64,000 nt of DNA from Patiriisocius sp047731265 (GTDB taxonomy: Bacteria > Bacteroidota > Bacteroidia > Flavobacteriales > Flavobacteriaceae): NCBI RefSeq assembly GCF_047731265.1, contig NZ_CP159835.1, forward strand, positions 1,302,001 to 1,366,000, written 5' to 3'. Both the position numbers and the translations under genes were made by a program. Below the pieces are notes generated by a model. That model was not told the DNA's origin. It did no database searches and saw only the letters and a list, made by a program, of their open reading frames with translations. Below, piece by piece: positions 26,645 through 35,421 of the stretch; the stretch's first letter is position 1, and every line of letters begins with the position of its first letter.

Positions 26645-28999
26645 TTAAAAATCTCCAAATTTAAGCCCTATAAAAAATGTTCTGGGTCTGTTAGGCCCGT
26701 ACACATAATCTGAATCTCGCAAGGCGCCTGTATCAAAATCGTCTTGAAAGCTATTAAAAATATTTTGAACACCACCGCTTAATTCTACATGAAAGGTTTC
26801 TTTAAGGTCAAAATGGTAGGTCAATTTTGTGGTTAAATCTAAAAACGAATCGCTATCAACAAGGTCAATAAAGCCAGAATCACTAACCACTCTTGGCACG
26901 ACCATAGGGCCAGTAAAACTACCTGTGACATCTATTTTAAATGCATCAGTTGGAGTCCAATTGGTATTTAAAAACCCATATATATTGGGCGTTCGTACAA
27001 ACTCTTCCAAAACCACATTTTGCTCTCCAGGCACCGTTCCATCTGCTTCAAACAAGATCTGGTCTTCCCTAAAAAGTGCATTTTGAAAAGTAGCCCCAGC
27101 CTGAAAATACCATTGCTTATTAGGAGAAACGCTCAGTTCTAAATTAGTCCCTGCAACATAAGCGCCCACGCCGTTTCTTGTTTCTTCTAAAATAGACCCG
27201 TTGGGCAGAGAGCTTCCGGTACTTACAATGGTAAAAGGGTTTTGTAAAGAAGTATAAAACCCTTCTACAAGAAAATTAGTTTGTACTTTATTAAAGTCTT
27301 TAGTAAAATTAAATGAACCTGTAAAAGCATCAGAAAATTCACTTTCAAGATCATCGGAAAGAATGACAAACCTTTGTTCACCGCCCACAGAGGAAATATG
27401 TAAATCCTCATTAAAAGCTTGCGCCGCTCTAAACCCTCTTGCATAACCCCCTCTAAATTGTAGTTCCTCCGTAATATTATATAACAACGTAAGTCTTGGA
27501 CTCACAACTATTTCATCTACTTGTGAACTGCGTTCAATATCGCCTATAGTATAAAAACCATCTACATTTACGTGGTCTAATCTTGCTCCTATAAGTGCTG
27601 TAAATTTTTCTATAGGTTTCCACTCATACTGGCCATACAGTCCTGTGCTATTTACTTGTTGATCTACTAGACGATTGTAGCCGGGGATACGATCATTAGT
27701 ATCGTTAAGCTGATACTCAATTCCTGTTGTTATAACATCGTTGTTTTTAAAGTTATGAGTGTATTTTATCCCTGCTACTGCGGCAAGGTCTTTTGTTTTT
27801 CCGAAGGCATTATTTGCTACAATAGAATCTGCACGAGTTCTTCCGCCTCCTAGACCTCCATAATAACTATCACGGTCTGTATTTTGAAGCGAAACATAAG
27901 CTTTTACCGTGTTTTTTCTGGCGTCATCAAAAAGTTCATAATCTAATCCTGCAAATACCGTGTTGTGGTCTAAATCCTCTGCAATGTCTGTGAATTGTGG
28001 GGCTAACTCTATGCGATCTCCTCCTCTTCTATATTCTTTAATTCCCGTAAAATCTAGTCCTATTTTGCTGTTGTCATTAGGTTTTAAAAATAGTTTTGCC
28101 CCAAGGGAATTATTGGTAAGTTTTGTGATTTCGGTAAAGCCATCACCATTTGCATCATAAGCATCCCTATTTCTATAAATTCCATAAACAGTGATTCCGC
28201 TAGTAAGGTCTTCACTCACTATGGAAGCATTTACATTCACGTTTCTGTCTGCCGTGGTTCCATCTATAAGTGCAAGGCTGGAGTTGACCTCCCAAGAATT
28301 ATTGACAGGCTCTTTTGTGATGACATTTATAGTGCCCGCAATGGCGTTAGAGCCAAATAAAGCAGAGCCACCACTGCGCACAACCTCTACGCGGTCAATG
28401 ATACTTACAGGTATTTGCTCGAGTCCATATACGCCATTTAACGCGCTAAAAACGGGCTTGCTATTCACTAAAATTTGGGTATACTCTCCACCCAAACCAT
28501 TTAAACGTACTTGTGTAAAACCACAGTTTTGACAGTTGGTTTCCACACGCACTCCTGGTTGGTAATTAAGCCCGTCAGCAAGGGATAGGGACTGAGTTGC
28601 GCTAAAAAGCTTAGGACCTAGGACATTGACAATCACAGGGGCCTCTTTTTTGCTAATTCGATTTCTAGTAGCGCTGACCACTATTTCTTCAAGACCTAGC
28701 GCATCCTCCGTAAGTGTAAAATCAATATTTTGACTTTCGCCAGCGGCAATCGTTATCTTTTTAGTTTGTGAACGGTAAGCTTGTATTTGTACAGATACAT
28801 TCCAAGAGCCTTCTGAAACTTCGAAGGTATACTTCCCGTCTATGTCTGACATAGTGCCTACAGAAGTTCCTTTTATGTAAACGTTTGTAAAAGGAACAGG
28901 GTTGTCTTCATATGTTATGACCCCGCTTACGCTTGCCTTTTGAGCCGAGGCAAAGGAAACAAGAAAAACAAACAATAGTAGCAACAATTTTTTTTTCAT
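26645..28999 (-). CDS. TonB-dependent outer-membrane receptor B (candidate manganese receptor)
   Basis: 784 aa: signal peptide (1-19), carboxypeptidase-like domain (about 22-100), plug (about 108-230) with an unusual CQNCGF motif before the VRLNGLGGEYTQILV strand, and a beta-barrel ending in the aromatic motif FFIGLKFGDF. The gene is divergent from a DtxR/MntR-type regulator, and the shared 104-bp spacer has a palindrome over its promoter. The regulator heads an ABC importer predicted to carry manganese. The locus therefore looks like a complete outer- and inner-membrane route for one metal. The ligand is inferred from context only. Confidence 0.85.
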   Translation of the reverse strand: MKKKLLLLLFVFLVSFASAQKASVSGVITYEDNPVPFTNVYIKGTSVGTMSDIDGKYTFEVSEGSWNVSVQIQAYRSQTKKITIAAGESQNIDFTLTEDALGLEEIVVSATRNRISKKEAPVIVNVLGPKLFSATQSLSLADGLNYQPGVRVETNCQNCGFTQVRLNGLGGEYTQILVNSKPVFSALNGVYGLEQIPVSIIDRVEVVRSGGSALFGSNAIAGTINVITKEPVNNSWEVNSSLALIDGTTADRNVNVNASIVSEDLTSGITVYGIYRNRDAYDANGDGFTEITKLTNNSLGAKLFLKPNDNSKIGLDFTGIKEYRRGGDRIELAPQFTDIAEDLDHNTVFAGLDYELFDDARKNTVKAYVSLQNTDRDSYYGGLGGGRTRADSIVANNAFGKTKDLAAVAGIKYTHNFKNNDVITTGIEYQLNDTNDRIPGYNRLVDQQVNSTGLYGQYEWKPIEKFTALIGARLDHVNVDGFYTIGDIERSSQVDEIVVSPRLTLLYNITEELQFRGGYARGFRAAQAFNEDLHISSVGGEQRFVILSDDLESEFSDAFTGSFNFTKDFNKVQTNFLVEGFYTSLQNPFTIVSTGSSLPNGSILEETRNGVGAYVAGTNLELSVSPNKQWYFQAGATFQNALFREDQILFEADGTVPGEQNVVLEEFVRTPNIYGFLNTNWTPTDAFKIDVTGSFTGPMVVPRVVSDSGFIDLVDSDSFLDLTTKLTYHFDLKETFHVELSGGVQNIFNSFQDDFDTGALRDSDYVYGPNRPRTFFIGLKFGDF

Positions 29000-29015
29000 G
29001 ATTAAAACTTTAAAG

Positions 29016-29029
29016 TTAGTCTAGGTTAA
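29016..29029. promoter_or_regulatory. Second possible regulator site
   Basis: TTAGTCTAGGTTAA is an imperfect palindrome (10 of 14 positions) around CTAG, broadly like DtxR-family sites. It would lie in the receptor leader. Weaker than the site at 29036. Confidence 0.3.
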
Positions 29030-29035
29030 TTATAA

Positions 29036-29053
29036 ATTTAGGCAAATCTAAAT
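29036..29053. promoter_or_regulatory. Candidate DtxR/MntR operator
   Basis: ATTTAG-GCAAAT-CTAAAT is a perfect 6-bp inverted repeat with a 6-bp spacer. It covers the minus-strand -7 box of receptor B completely and lies 24 nt upstream of the regulator -7 box. Binding by the divergent DtxR-family protein would block receptor transcription. Confidence 0.6.
29043..29050 (-). promoter_or_regulatory. -7 promoter box for receptor B
   Basis: CAAATCTA on the plus strand is TAGATTTG (TAnnTTTG) on the minus strand, 43 nt before the receptor start. It lies inside the palindrome at 29036-29053. Confidence 0.6.
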
Positions 29054-29076
29054 ATTAGTTTTTACATAAAAAAAAT

Positions 29077-29084
29077 TATCTTTG
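29077..29084 (+). promoter_or_regulatory. -7 promoter box for the DtxR-family gene
   Basis: TATCTTTG lies 19 nt before the ATG at 29104 and probably drives the whole importer operon. Confidence 0.6.
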
Positions 29085-29103
29085 TTGTTATAGAAAAAGA
29101 ATA

Positions 29104-29757
29104 ATGACCCTAGCCGAAGAAAACTATCTTAAAACAATTTTTCACTTGGAAAGAGATCGCCAAAGTGAAGTGAGTACAAATGCCATTGCTGAGAGCTTAG
29201 AAACGAGGGCTTCTTCGGTAACAGACATGGTGCAAAAACTAGCAGAAAAGAAAATGCTAGTTTATAAAAAGTACAAAGGCACACAATTAACCGAAACGGG
29301 AAGAAGAGTCGCTGCAAATGTGGTTAGAAAACACCGTTTGTGGGAAGTTTTTCTTGTAGATAAACTCAAATTTCATTGGGATGAGGTGCACGAAATTGCA
29401 GAACAAATGGAGCATATCCAATCTGAAGAATTAATAAAAAGATTGGATGCGTATTTAGGTTATCCAGAATTTGATCCACACGGCGACCCCATACCAGATA
29501 AGGACGGAAATATAAAAAAGGCAGAAAAAAGACTGCTTTCAGAACTCACTAAAAACCAAACAGGAATTTGTGTGGGTGTCAAAGAATCTAGTCCAGAATA
29601 CCTGCAGTACTTAGACAAAAAGAAAATTAGTATAGGAACCAAAATTGTTATCTTAGGAAAAGAATTCTTTGATGGCTCTATGGTTATTCAAATAGGAAAA
29701 GATCAATTTTTTGTATCAAAACAAATAGCAGAAAATTTATATGTTCAAACAAATTAG
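29104..29757 (+). CDS. DtxR/MntR-family metal-dependent regulator
   Basis: 217 aa, three-domain type. An N-terminal winged helix (1-65) has recognition-helix sequence ETRASSVTDMVQKLAEK; a dimerisation and metal-binding domain (about 70-140) has RKHRLWEVFL, DEVHEIAEQMEH and the GYPEFDPHGDPIP motif; a FeoA/SH3-like domain (about 150-215) ends the protein. These regulators bind operators when loaded with Mn or Fe and repress uptake. Its position at the head of an importer and divergent from receptor B fits autoregulated control of both. Choice of Mn over Fe rests on the transporter ligands. Confidence 0.87.
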   Translation: MTLAEENYLKTIFHLERDRQSEVSTNAIAESLETRASSVTDMVQKLAEKKMLVYKKYKGTQLTETGRRVAANVVRKHRLWEVFLVDKLKFHWDEVHEIAEQMEHIQSEELIKRLDAYLGYPEFDPHGDPIPDKDGNIKKAEKRLLSELTKNQTGICVGVKESSPEYLQYLDKKKISIGTKIVILGKEFFDGSMVIQIGKDQFFVSKQIAENLYVQTN

Positions 29758-30223
29758 CACACTGAAAAAAATAACATTTTCACTAGGGATTATGTTGGCT
29801 GCAACCACGGTATTCTCTCAGGAAGAAAGACCAGAATTAATTACCCACATGCCTGATGCTTCAGAAGCTCCAACAAAAGTGCCCAAAGGTTCATTACAAA
29901 TTCAAACAGGAGCATTCTATACTTATTTTGTTAATACAATAAATGAAAAGAGCAACATTGGTGCACAATGGGAAGCTGATAATCAAGAAGCAGCATACAT
30001 TTATACCATGGCGCATGGATATCTTATAACCAATAAATTGGGCTGCTATGCAGAAGTATACGGTGATTTCCCAGAAGATAATCGTGCCATTCACTGTTGT
30101 GATGCTGGGCTGACATTTTTAGCGATGCCTAATTTAGAGTTTGATGCAACACTAGGTACAGGAATTATTCAAGGGCAAGATCTGCGTTTGAGTGCTGGAT
30201 TAAGTCATAGAATTCTAAAATAG
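29741..30223 (+). pseudogene. Outer-membrane 'transporter' family protein with a large internal deletion
   Basis: 160 aa. The start (signal peptide to about residue 27, then PELITHMPDASEAPTKVPKGS) and the end (YAEVYGDFPED...DAGLTF...LSAGLSHRI) match the ~250-280-aa family often annotated as transporter (MetA-pathway phenol degradation-like beta-barrel). The central ~100 residues are missing, the junction lying near TINEKSNIGAQW, yet the frame is kept. Normally conserved residues near the end are changed (IHCCDAG). It overlaps the regulator gene by 17 nt and the next gene follows 9 nt later. A folded barrel is unlikely. Confidence 0.6.
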
Positions 30224-30232
30224 AACACGAAA

Positions 30233-31150
30233 ATGAAAAATAGTATGAAAAAGAGTTTTCTAATGTTACTTGCAATTATAGTTTTAAGCTGCAATAATGC
30301 TGAAAAGAAATCTGATACACTAAAGGTAGTAACGACGACTACCATGATAACAGATTTGGTAAAGAACATTGGAGGAGATGCAATTGAAATTAAAGGATTA
30401 ATGGGAGCTGGAGTAGATCCACATTTATTCAAAGCAAGCGAAGGTGATGTTTCAAAACTCTACAATGCGGATGTTATTTTTTATAATGGTCTTCATTTAG
30501 AAGGGAAATTAGTCGAAGTTTTTGAGAAGATGAAAGCAGCTAAAACCACGATCGCTTTAGGAGAATTTTTACCAAAAGAACAGCTTATAGGGTCAGATTA
30601 TTTTGCGTCTAATTATGACCCCCATGTTTGGTTTAACATCCAATTTTTTACGCTTTTTGCAGCTGAAGTAACAAAGACACTTTCACAAAAAGATCCCAAG
30701 AATGCGGTTGTTTTTGCCGAAAACGAAAAAGTCTACCTTCAAAAATTAGAGGATTTAGAAGCTTTAGTCAAAGCAAAAATTGAAACACTTCCCAAGGAAA
30801 AGAGAATTTTAGTTACGGCACACGATGCTTTTAATTATTTTGGAGACGCATATGACTTTAAAGTAGTTGGCTTGCAAGGGCTCTCAACTGCAACCGAGGC
30901 CGGCGTAAAGGACGTACAAAGATTATCATCATTTATCATTAAAAATAAAGTGAAGGCAATTTTTGTAGAAAGTTCAGTTCCTAGAAGAACCATAGAAGCA
31001 TTACAAGAAGCTGTAAAATCTAAAGATCACGATGTTGTGATTGGAGGTTCGTTATTTAGTGATGCACTAGGAAGCGAAGGAACTCAAGAAGGAACATACC
31101 TAGGAATGTTTGCCTATAACGTGAATACAATTGTGGACGCACTAAAATAA
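30233..31150 (+). CDS. Metal ABC transporter substrate-binding lipoprotein (Mn/Fe type)
   Basis: 305 aa with a lipoprotein signal ending in LSC (Cys about residue 21). Cluster A-I fold typical of TroA/ZnuA/PsaA. Ligand positions: His in GVDPHLF, His in YDPHVWF, Glu in STATEAGVKDV and Asp in SLFSDALG. The His-His-Glu-Asp set is that of Mn-binding PsaA/MntA members, and the His-rich loop of zinc-specific ZnuA is absent, so manganese (or iron) is the likely cargo. An internal Met (30245) is an alternative start. It is followed 4 nt later by the ATPase gene. Confidence 0.87.
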   Translation: MKNSMKKSFLMLLAIIVLSCNNAEKKSDTLKVVTTTTMITDLVKNIGGDAIEIKGLMGAGVDPHLFKASEGDVSKLYNADVIFYNGLHLEGKLVEVFEKMKAAKTTIALGEFLPKEQLIGSDYFASNYDPHVWFNIQFFTLFAAEVTKTLSQKDPKNAVVFAENEKVYLQKLEDLEALVKAKIETLPKEKRILVTAHDAFNYFGDAYDFKVVGLQGLSTATEAGVKDVQRLSSFIIKNKVKAIFVESSVPRRTIEALQEAVKSKDHDVVIGGSLFSDALGSEGTQEGTYLGMFAYNVNTIVDALK

Positions 31151-31154
31151 TTTT

Positions 31155-31892
31155 ATGAGTAATAAAATCGCCATACAAGTAGATGACCTTACGGTAGCGT
31201 ACAATTACAAACCTGTATTGTGGGATATCGATTTAGTAGTGCCAGAAGGGGTCCTGATGGCAATTGTTGGACCCAATGGTGCTGGAAAATCTACGCTGAT
31301 AAAATCTATTTTAGGAATTATAGATCCTATTGCTGGGAGTGTTGCGATCTATGATAAACCGTATGAAAAGCAACGCAAATTAGTAGCCTATGTACCACAA
31401 AAAGGGAGTGTAGATTGGGATTTCCCTACCACGGCGATTGATGTAGTAATGATGGGGACCTATGGTAGTTTGGGTTGGATAAAACGTCCCGGTCAAAAAG
31501 AGAAAAAGGCCTCTTTAGAGGCTTTAGAAAAGGTAGGAATGTTGGCCTTTAAAAATAGACAGATAAGTCAATTGAGTGGCGGGCAACAGCAACGGGTTTT
31601 CTTAGCACGCGCCCTTGTGCAAAACGCCTCCATTTATTTTATGGACGAACCTTTCCAAGGAGTAGACGCATCTACAGAAATTGCCATCATCAATATTTTA
31701 AAAGAATTGAGAAAAGCAGGAAAGACCCTTGTCGTGGTGCATCACGATTTACAAACAGTACCAGAATATTTTGATTGGGTAACCTTTTTAAATGTAAAGA
31801 AAATTGCAACAGGACCCGTTAAAGATATTTTTAATGATGATAACTTGACCAAGACCTATGGGATTAATTATAAGGTTGCTGTGAATAAGTAG
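31155..31892 (+). CDS. Metal ABC transporter ATP-binding protein
   Basis: 245 aa, full length. Walker A GPNGAGKST (about 38-46), Q-loop YVPQKG, signature LSGGQQQR, Walker B SIYFMDEP and switch histidine in VVVHHDL are all intact. It powers uptake of the metal delivered by the upstream lipoprotein. The two permease genes lie 490 bp further on, after a decayed gene, so the operon has been split by an insertion. Confidence 0.9.
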   Translation: MSNKIAIQVDDLTVAYNYKPVLWDIDLVVPEGVLMAIVGPNGAGKSTLIKSILGIIDPIAGSVAIYDKPYEKQRKLVAYVPQKGSVDWDFPTTAIDVVMMGTYGSLGWIKRPGQKEKKASLEALEKVGMLAFKNRQISQLSGGQQQRVFLARALVQNASIYFMDEPFQGVDASTEIAIINILKELRKAGKTLVVVHHDLQTVPEYFDWVTFLNVKKIATGPVKDIFNDDNLTKTYGINYKVAVNK

Positions 31893-31996
31893 GCAGTTTT
31901 TTAGTGAAAAGGACATTGGCCTCCCTCTTTTGCACTAGTTAGGACGCTTCACTTTTAGTATTCGTTTCTTGATAGTGTAATAATTAATTAAAAATA

Positions 31997-32339
31997 ATGA
32001 TAACGGAAAAGCCTAAATTTAATTTTGAAGATTTAAAAGTTTATCAAAAAGCACTTGACCTTGTTGATGGTGTCTACGGGATAACCAGAAAATTCCCATC
32101 TAAAGAGAGATGTGGGTTCACTTCATAATATAGAGGGGATTGGGAGTGCGGACGCTCAATTTAATAGGCGTTTTCAAATTGCCTGAGATTCAATATAAGA
32201 ATGTGTTGTTTGCTCTAATGTTGCCAGAAGACAGAATTTTATAAGTAAAGAAGAGGGTGTCAAAGCGATAATAAAGTTATCTGAACTAGCGAAAATAACA
32301 ACCTTATTAAAACGAAATTTAAAAAATAAGTCTAAATAA
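31997..32339 (+). pseudogene. Decayed four-helix-bundle (S23/IVP-type) protein gene
   Basis: The ATG at 31997 opens FEDLKVYQKALDLVDGVYGI, the typical start of four-helix-bundle proteins related to the 23S rRNA intervening-sequence protein. It stops after RCGFTS, but later fragments of the same family are readable in other frames (FISKEEGVKAIIKLSELAKI near the end, closing at a TAA at 32337). Frameshifts and missing pieces show decay. It lies in the middle of the metal importer operon, between the ATPase and the permeases. Confidence 0.7.
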
Positions 32340-32379
32340 ATACTAAAAGAGAAGCGCCCTAACTGTTACCAACTAAAAT

Positions 32380-33504
32380 ATGACAATAACCGAATATTTC
32401 GAACTTTTAATTAGCGATTACACGTTGCGCACCATTACGCTGGGAACGGCTGTTTTGGGTGCTATTTGTGGAATGTTGGGGAGTTTTGCTGTGTTGAGAA
32501 AAGAAAGCTTGCTTGGGGATGCTATTTCGCATGCAGCTTTACCAGGAATAGCGATTGCTTTTTTAATAACCGGAGCAAAAGACACAAATGTGCTCTTATT
32601 GGGAGCGCTAGTGAGTGGGCTGGTAGGTACTTTTTGGATTCGTGGAATGACCACAAAAACACATTTAAAAAGTGATACTGCTCTTGGCTTAGTATTGTCT
32701 CTGTTTTTTGGATTTGGGATGTTATTACTCACTTTTATTCAAAAACAACCCAATGCAAATCAAGCTGGATTAGATAAATATTTATTTGGTCAAGCGGCAA
32801 CTTTAGTGGAAAAAGATGTGCTATTAATGGCCATTGTGACAGGCATTTGCTTATTTGTTTTGTTGCTTTTTTGGAAAGAGTTTAAAATTCTTCTGTTTGA
32901 CTCAGAGTATGCCAAAACATTAGGTTTCAACACTAAGTTTATTGATGTCCTTATTACCTTTTTTATTGTACTTGCTATAGTTTTAGGATTGCAAACAGTA
33001 GGTGTTGTTTTAATGAGCGCGATGTTATTGGCGCCCGCTGCTGCTGCACGACAATGGACAAACAAACTAAGTGTAATGGTGTTTCTGGCAGCCATATTTG
33101 GAGCGTTTTCAGGTGTTTTTGGAACTGCCATTAGTGCGAGTCAAAACAATCTTTCAACTGGCCCCGTTATTGTTTTAGTCGCTACGGTATTTGTAGTGTT
33201 TTCCTTTGTTTTTTCTCCAGGTCGAGGAATACTTTTTAAAGCAATTAGAAGGAGCAAAAACAGGAGTGATCTCAAATTACAGAAAACCTTGCAATTTATG
33301 TTTGGAATTTCTAAAACACACGAAAATATAGAACATCCACATTCCATCCGAATTCTTAATAATTTCCAAGGGTTTACAAAAAAGAGTCTCAAAGAAATGG
33401 AAGATAAAGAATGGATTACGCTCGATAAACAAGAATGGGCGATGACAGAAAAAGGTTTCATCCAAGCACAAAATTTATACACACAACAAGCTCCCTATGA
33501 CTAA
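32380..33504 (+). CDS. Metal ABC transporter permease 1 with C-terminal DNA-binding-like tail
   Basis: 374 aa. Eight to nine hydrophobic helices of the ABC-3 (ZnuB/MntC) family occupy residues 1-285, with the family motif LLGDAISHAALPGIA (about 42-56). A cytosolic tail of about 85 residues follows and resembles a winged helix of the DtxR type (NNFQGFTKKSLKEMEDKEW ... WAMTEKGF). Longer permeases with such tails are known in Bacteroidota metal importers. The last 8 nt overlap the second permease. Confidence 0.87.
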   Translation: MTITEYFELLISDYTLRTITLGTAVLGAICGMLGSFAVLRKESLLGDAISHAALPGIAIAFLITGAKDTNVLLLGALVSGLVGTFWIRGMTTKTHLKSDTALGLVLSLFFGFGMLLLTFIQKQPNANQAGLDKYLFGQAATLVEKDVLLMAIVTGICLFVLLLFWKEFKILLFDSEYAKTLGFNTKFIDVLITFFIVLAIVLGLQTVGVVLMSAMLLAPAAAARQWTNKLSVMVFLAAIFGAFSGVFGTAISASQNNLSTGPVIVLVATVFVVFSFVFSPGRGILFKAIRRSKNRSDLKLQKTLQFMFGISKTHENIEHPHSIRILNNFQGFTKKSLKEMEDKEWITLDKQEWAMTEKGFIQAQNLYTQQAPYD

Positions 33505-34657
33505 CGCACAAATAGAAATACAGATCATTGCAGCTATCGTTGCTATTGCTTGTGCGATTCCAGGGGTGTTTTTAGTGCTCCGGAAAATGGCTTTGATTAG
33601 TGACGCTATTAGTCATGCAATATTGCCTGGGATAGTTTTAGGATTTTTTATTACACAAGATTTAAACTCGCCGCTGCTTATTTTATTGGCAGCAATTACG
33701 GGTGTTATTACGGTAATACTTGTTGAGGCTATTCAAAAAACTGGTTTGGTTAAAGAAGATACTGCCATTGGATTGGTGTTTCCGGCACTGTTTAGCATCG
33801 GAGTTATTATGATTGCTAAAAATGCCAACGATGTTCACTTGGATGTTGATGCCGTACTTTTAGGCGAATTAGCCTTTGCACCTTTTGACCGGTTATTACT
33901 TTCTGGAATGGACTTAGGACCCAAGTCTTTGTGGATTATGGGAACCGTTTTAGTCATAACCCTCGCTTTGTTATTCATGTTTTTCAAAGAGTTGAAAGTA
34001 AGTACTTTTGATGCAGGATTATCTTCCGCATTAGGGATTTCCCCGTTGGTGATGCACTACGGACTAATGTCTGTTTCTTCAATAACGGTAGTGGGTGCCT
34101 TTGACGCCGTGGGAGCTATTTTAGTGGTGGCGTTGATGATCGCTCCAGCGGCTACGGCTTATTTATTGACGAGCGATTTAAAAAGGATGCTTTTAATTTC
34201 GGTTGGGATCGGGGTGTTTTCTGCGATTGGAGGCTATTGGATGGCTCATATTTTAGACGCGTCTATTTCGGGTTCTATGACTACTGTTTTAGGAATTGTT
34301 TTTCTGGCGGTGTATCTTTTCGCTCCGCGGAAGGGCTTATTCGCAGTTTTATACAGGCAGAAACAACAGCGTACCGAAGTGTTACTACTCACATTTTTAC
34401 TACACTTAAACAATCATATTGAAACAGAAGAACGTCATATCAACCACCTAAATGAACACATTAACTGGCAAAAAGTGCGTTCACAAACGGTACTAAATCT
34501 AGCATTAAAAAACAATATGATTACGATTGATAAAGAGATCGTTTCCTTAACCAAAAAAGGACTCGAATTTACAAACCTTGCCTTGGAGTATATTATTACA
34601 AACAAAGATGAAAAGATCGAATTCATGAAAGATGATTTCTTTCTTTTTAGAGGCTAA
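33497..34657 (+). CDS. Metal ABC transporter permease 2 with C-terminal winged-helix-like tail
   Basis: 386 aa, ABC-3 permease family, with ISDAISHAILPGIV (about 33-46) and eight or more TM helices up to about residue 285. The tail (about 290-386: VLLLTFLLHLNNHIETEE ... EIVSLTKKGLEF) again looks like a winged helix. Together with permease 1 it forms a heterodimeric channel for the ATPase and lipoprotein upstream. Its start overlaps permease 1 (translational coupling). Confidence 0.87.
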   Translation: MTNAQIEIQIIAAIVAIACAIPGVFLVLRKMALISDAISHAILPGIVLGFFITQDLNSPLLILLAAITGVITVILVEAIQKTGLVKEDTAIGLVFPALFSIGVIMIAKNANDVHLDVDAVLLGELAFAPFDRLLLSGMDLGPKSLWIMGTVLVITLALLFMFFKELKVSTFDAGLSSALGISPLVMHYGLMSVSSITVVGAFDAVGAILVVALMIAPAATAYLLTSDLKRMLLISVGIGVFSAIGGYWMAHILDASISGSMTTVLGIVFLAVYLFAPRKGLFAVLYRQKQQRTEVLLLTFLLHLNNHIETEERHINHLNEHINWQKVRSQTVLNLALKNNMITIDKEIVSLTKKGLEFTNLALEYIITNKDEKIEFMKDDFFLFRG

Positions 34658-34710
34658 CTTCGGTATAATTGTCATCTATTTTTTTTAGGATTTGATTACA
34701 ACTACTCGGC

Positions 34711-34718
34711 TATTTTTG
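34711..34718 (+). promoter_or_regulatory. -7 promoter box upstream of the 136-aa exported protein
   Basis: TATTTTTG matches TAnnTTTG, with TTTG 16 nt before it (34691-34694), slightly short of the usual spacing. The start codon is 63 nt downstream. Confidence 0.4.
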
Positions 34719-34781
34719 ACTTTTCTTTGATTTAACTCAAACGCACCATATTTTTTACAGACTTTAGATAAAATACCCCTC

Positions 34782-35192
34782 ATGAAATATAGCGCAATTC
34801 TTTTACTGTTAGTGTCCTTTTCATTGAACGCGCAGGATAAAAAAGTGGAAACACCCACCATTGTTTTTAGAGCACCACTAGCCGAAACGATTGTTAAAGA
34901 TGGAATTTATTTTAGACTGGAAGAAATTGTAGAAGACAGTCGATGCCCAAGTGATGTAGTTTGTGTCTGGGCAGGTAAAGCGATAGTAAAAGTGCTTGTC
35001 TCATCTAAAGAAGGAGGCTCTGAATATATAGAAGTTTTACTTCAAAATGGGAAACAGCCGGTGTTATTCGAAACAGAAACTTCTTTGTTTAGAGCAGTAA
35101 AACTGTCACCTTATCCTATTTCTTCTACAAAAAATACGCTGGAATATGTGTTGCTTATTTCTGAAGAAAGTCATTCTTTAGAAGAAGAATAG
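34782..35192 (+). CDS. Small exported protein of unknown function
   Basis: 136 aa with a signal peptide (1-17, ending LNAQ). The mature part is beta-rich and has a conserved-looking core FRLEEIVEDSRCPSDVVCVW with two cysteines seven residues apart, likely a disulfide in the periplasm, followed by AGKA. Similar flavobacterial proteins exist, but I cannot assign a function. The C-terminus is acidic (SHSLEEE). Confidence 0.6.
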   Translation: MKYSAILLLLVSFSLNAQDKKVETPTIVFRAPLAETIVKDGIYFRLEEIVEDSRCPSDVVCVWAGKAIVKVLVSSKEGGSEYIEVLLQNGKQPVLFETETSLFRAVKLSPYPISSTKNTLEYVLLISEESHSLEEE

Positions 35193-35260
35193 CTGCTCTG
35201 GCAGCTCACCAATTGAGAGATAAGGATGTAATTTTGTGTTTGATATTTGGAATTTCCCTG

Positions 35261-35419
35261 TTAGCTGCATCCACAATTTGAGTCCCCACATTTTGTTTTC
35301 CCACCATCTAGGGTGCCTATTGTTTTTCTCTTTTTTTGAAGAAAAGAGGCCAAGAAAAATTTATAAAACATGTAGCCTACAGCAGATAAAAATGTTAGAA
35401 TAACTAGGATTGTTTGCAT
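35261..35419 (-). CDS. FeoB-associated Cys-rich membrane protein (52 aa)
   Basis: A short gene: one N-terminal TM helix (about 2-22, QTILVILTFLSAVGYMFYKF), a basic stretch KKRKT, and a C-terminal cysteine cluster KCGDSNCGCS. This is the layout of the FeoB-associated Cys-rich family. It starts 2 nt after the lipoprotein stop and is the last gene of the feoA-feoB unit on this strand, exactly where the family usually occurs. It probably helps Fe(II) transport or handling; the mechanism is not settled. Confidence 0.75.
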   Translation of the reverse strand: MQTILVILTFLSAVGYMFYKFFLASFLQKKRKTIGTLDGGKTKCGDSNCGCS

Positions 35420-35421
35420 TT

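Noticed and set aside
35191..35206. Terminator hairpin at AGCTGC/GCAGCT
   Set aside because: Perfect 6-bp stem, but it overlaps the stop codon and no T-run follows.
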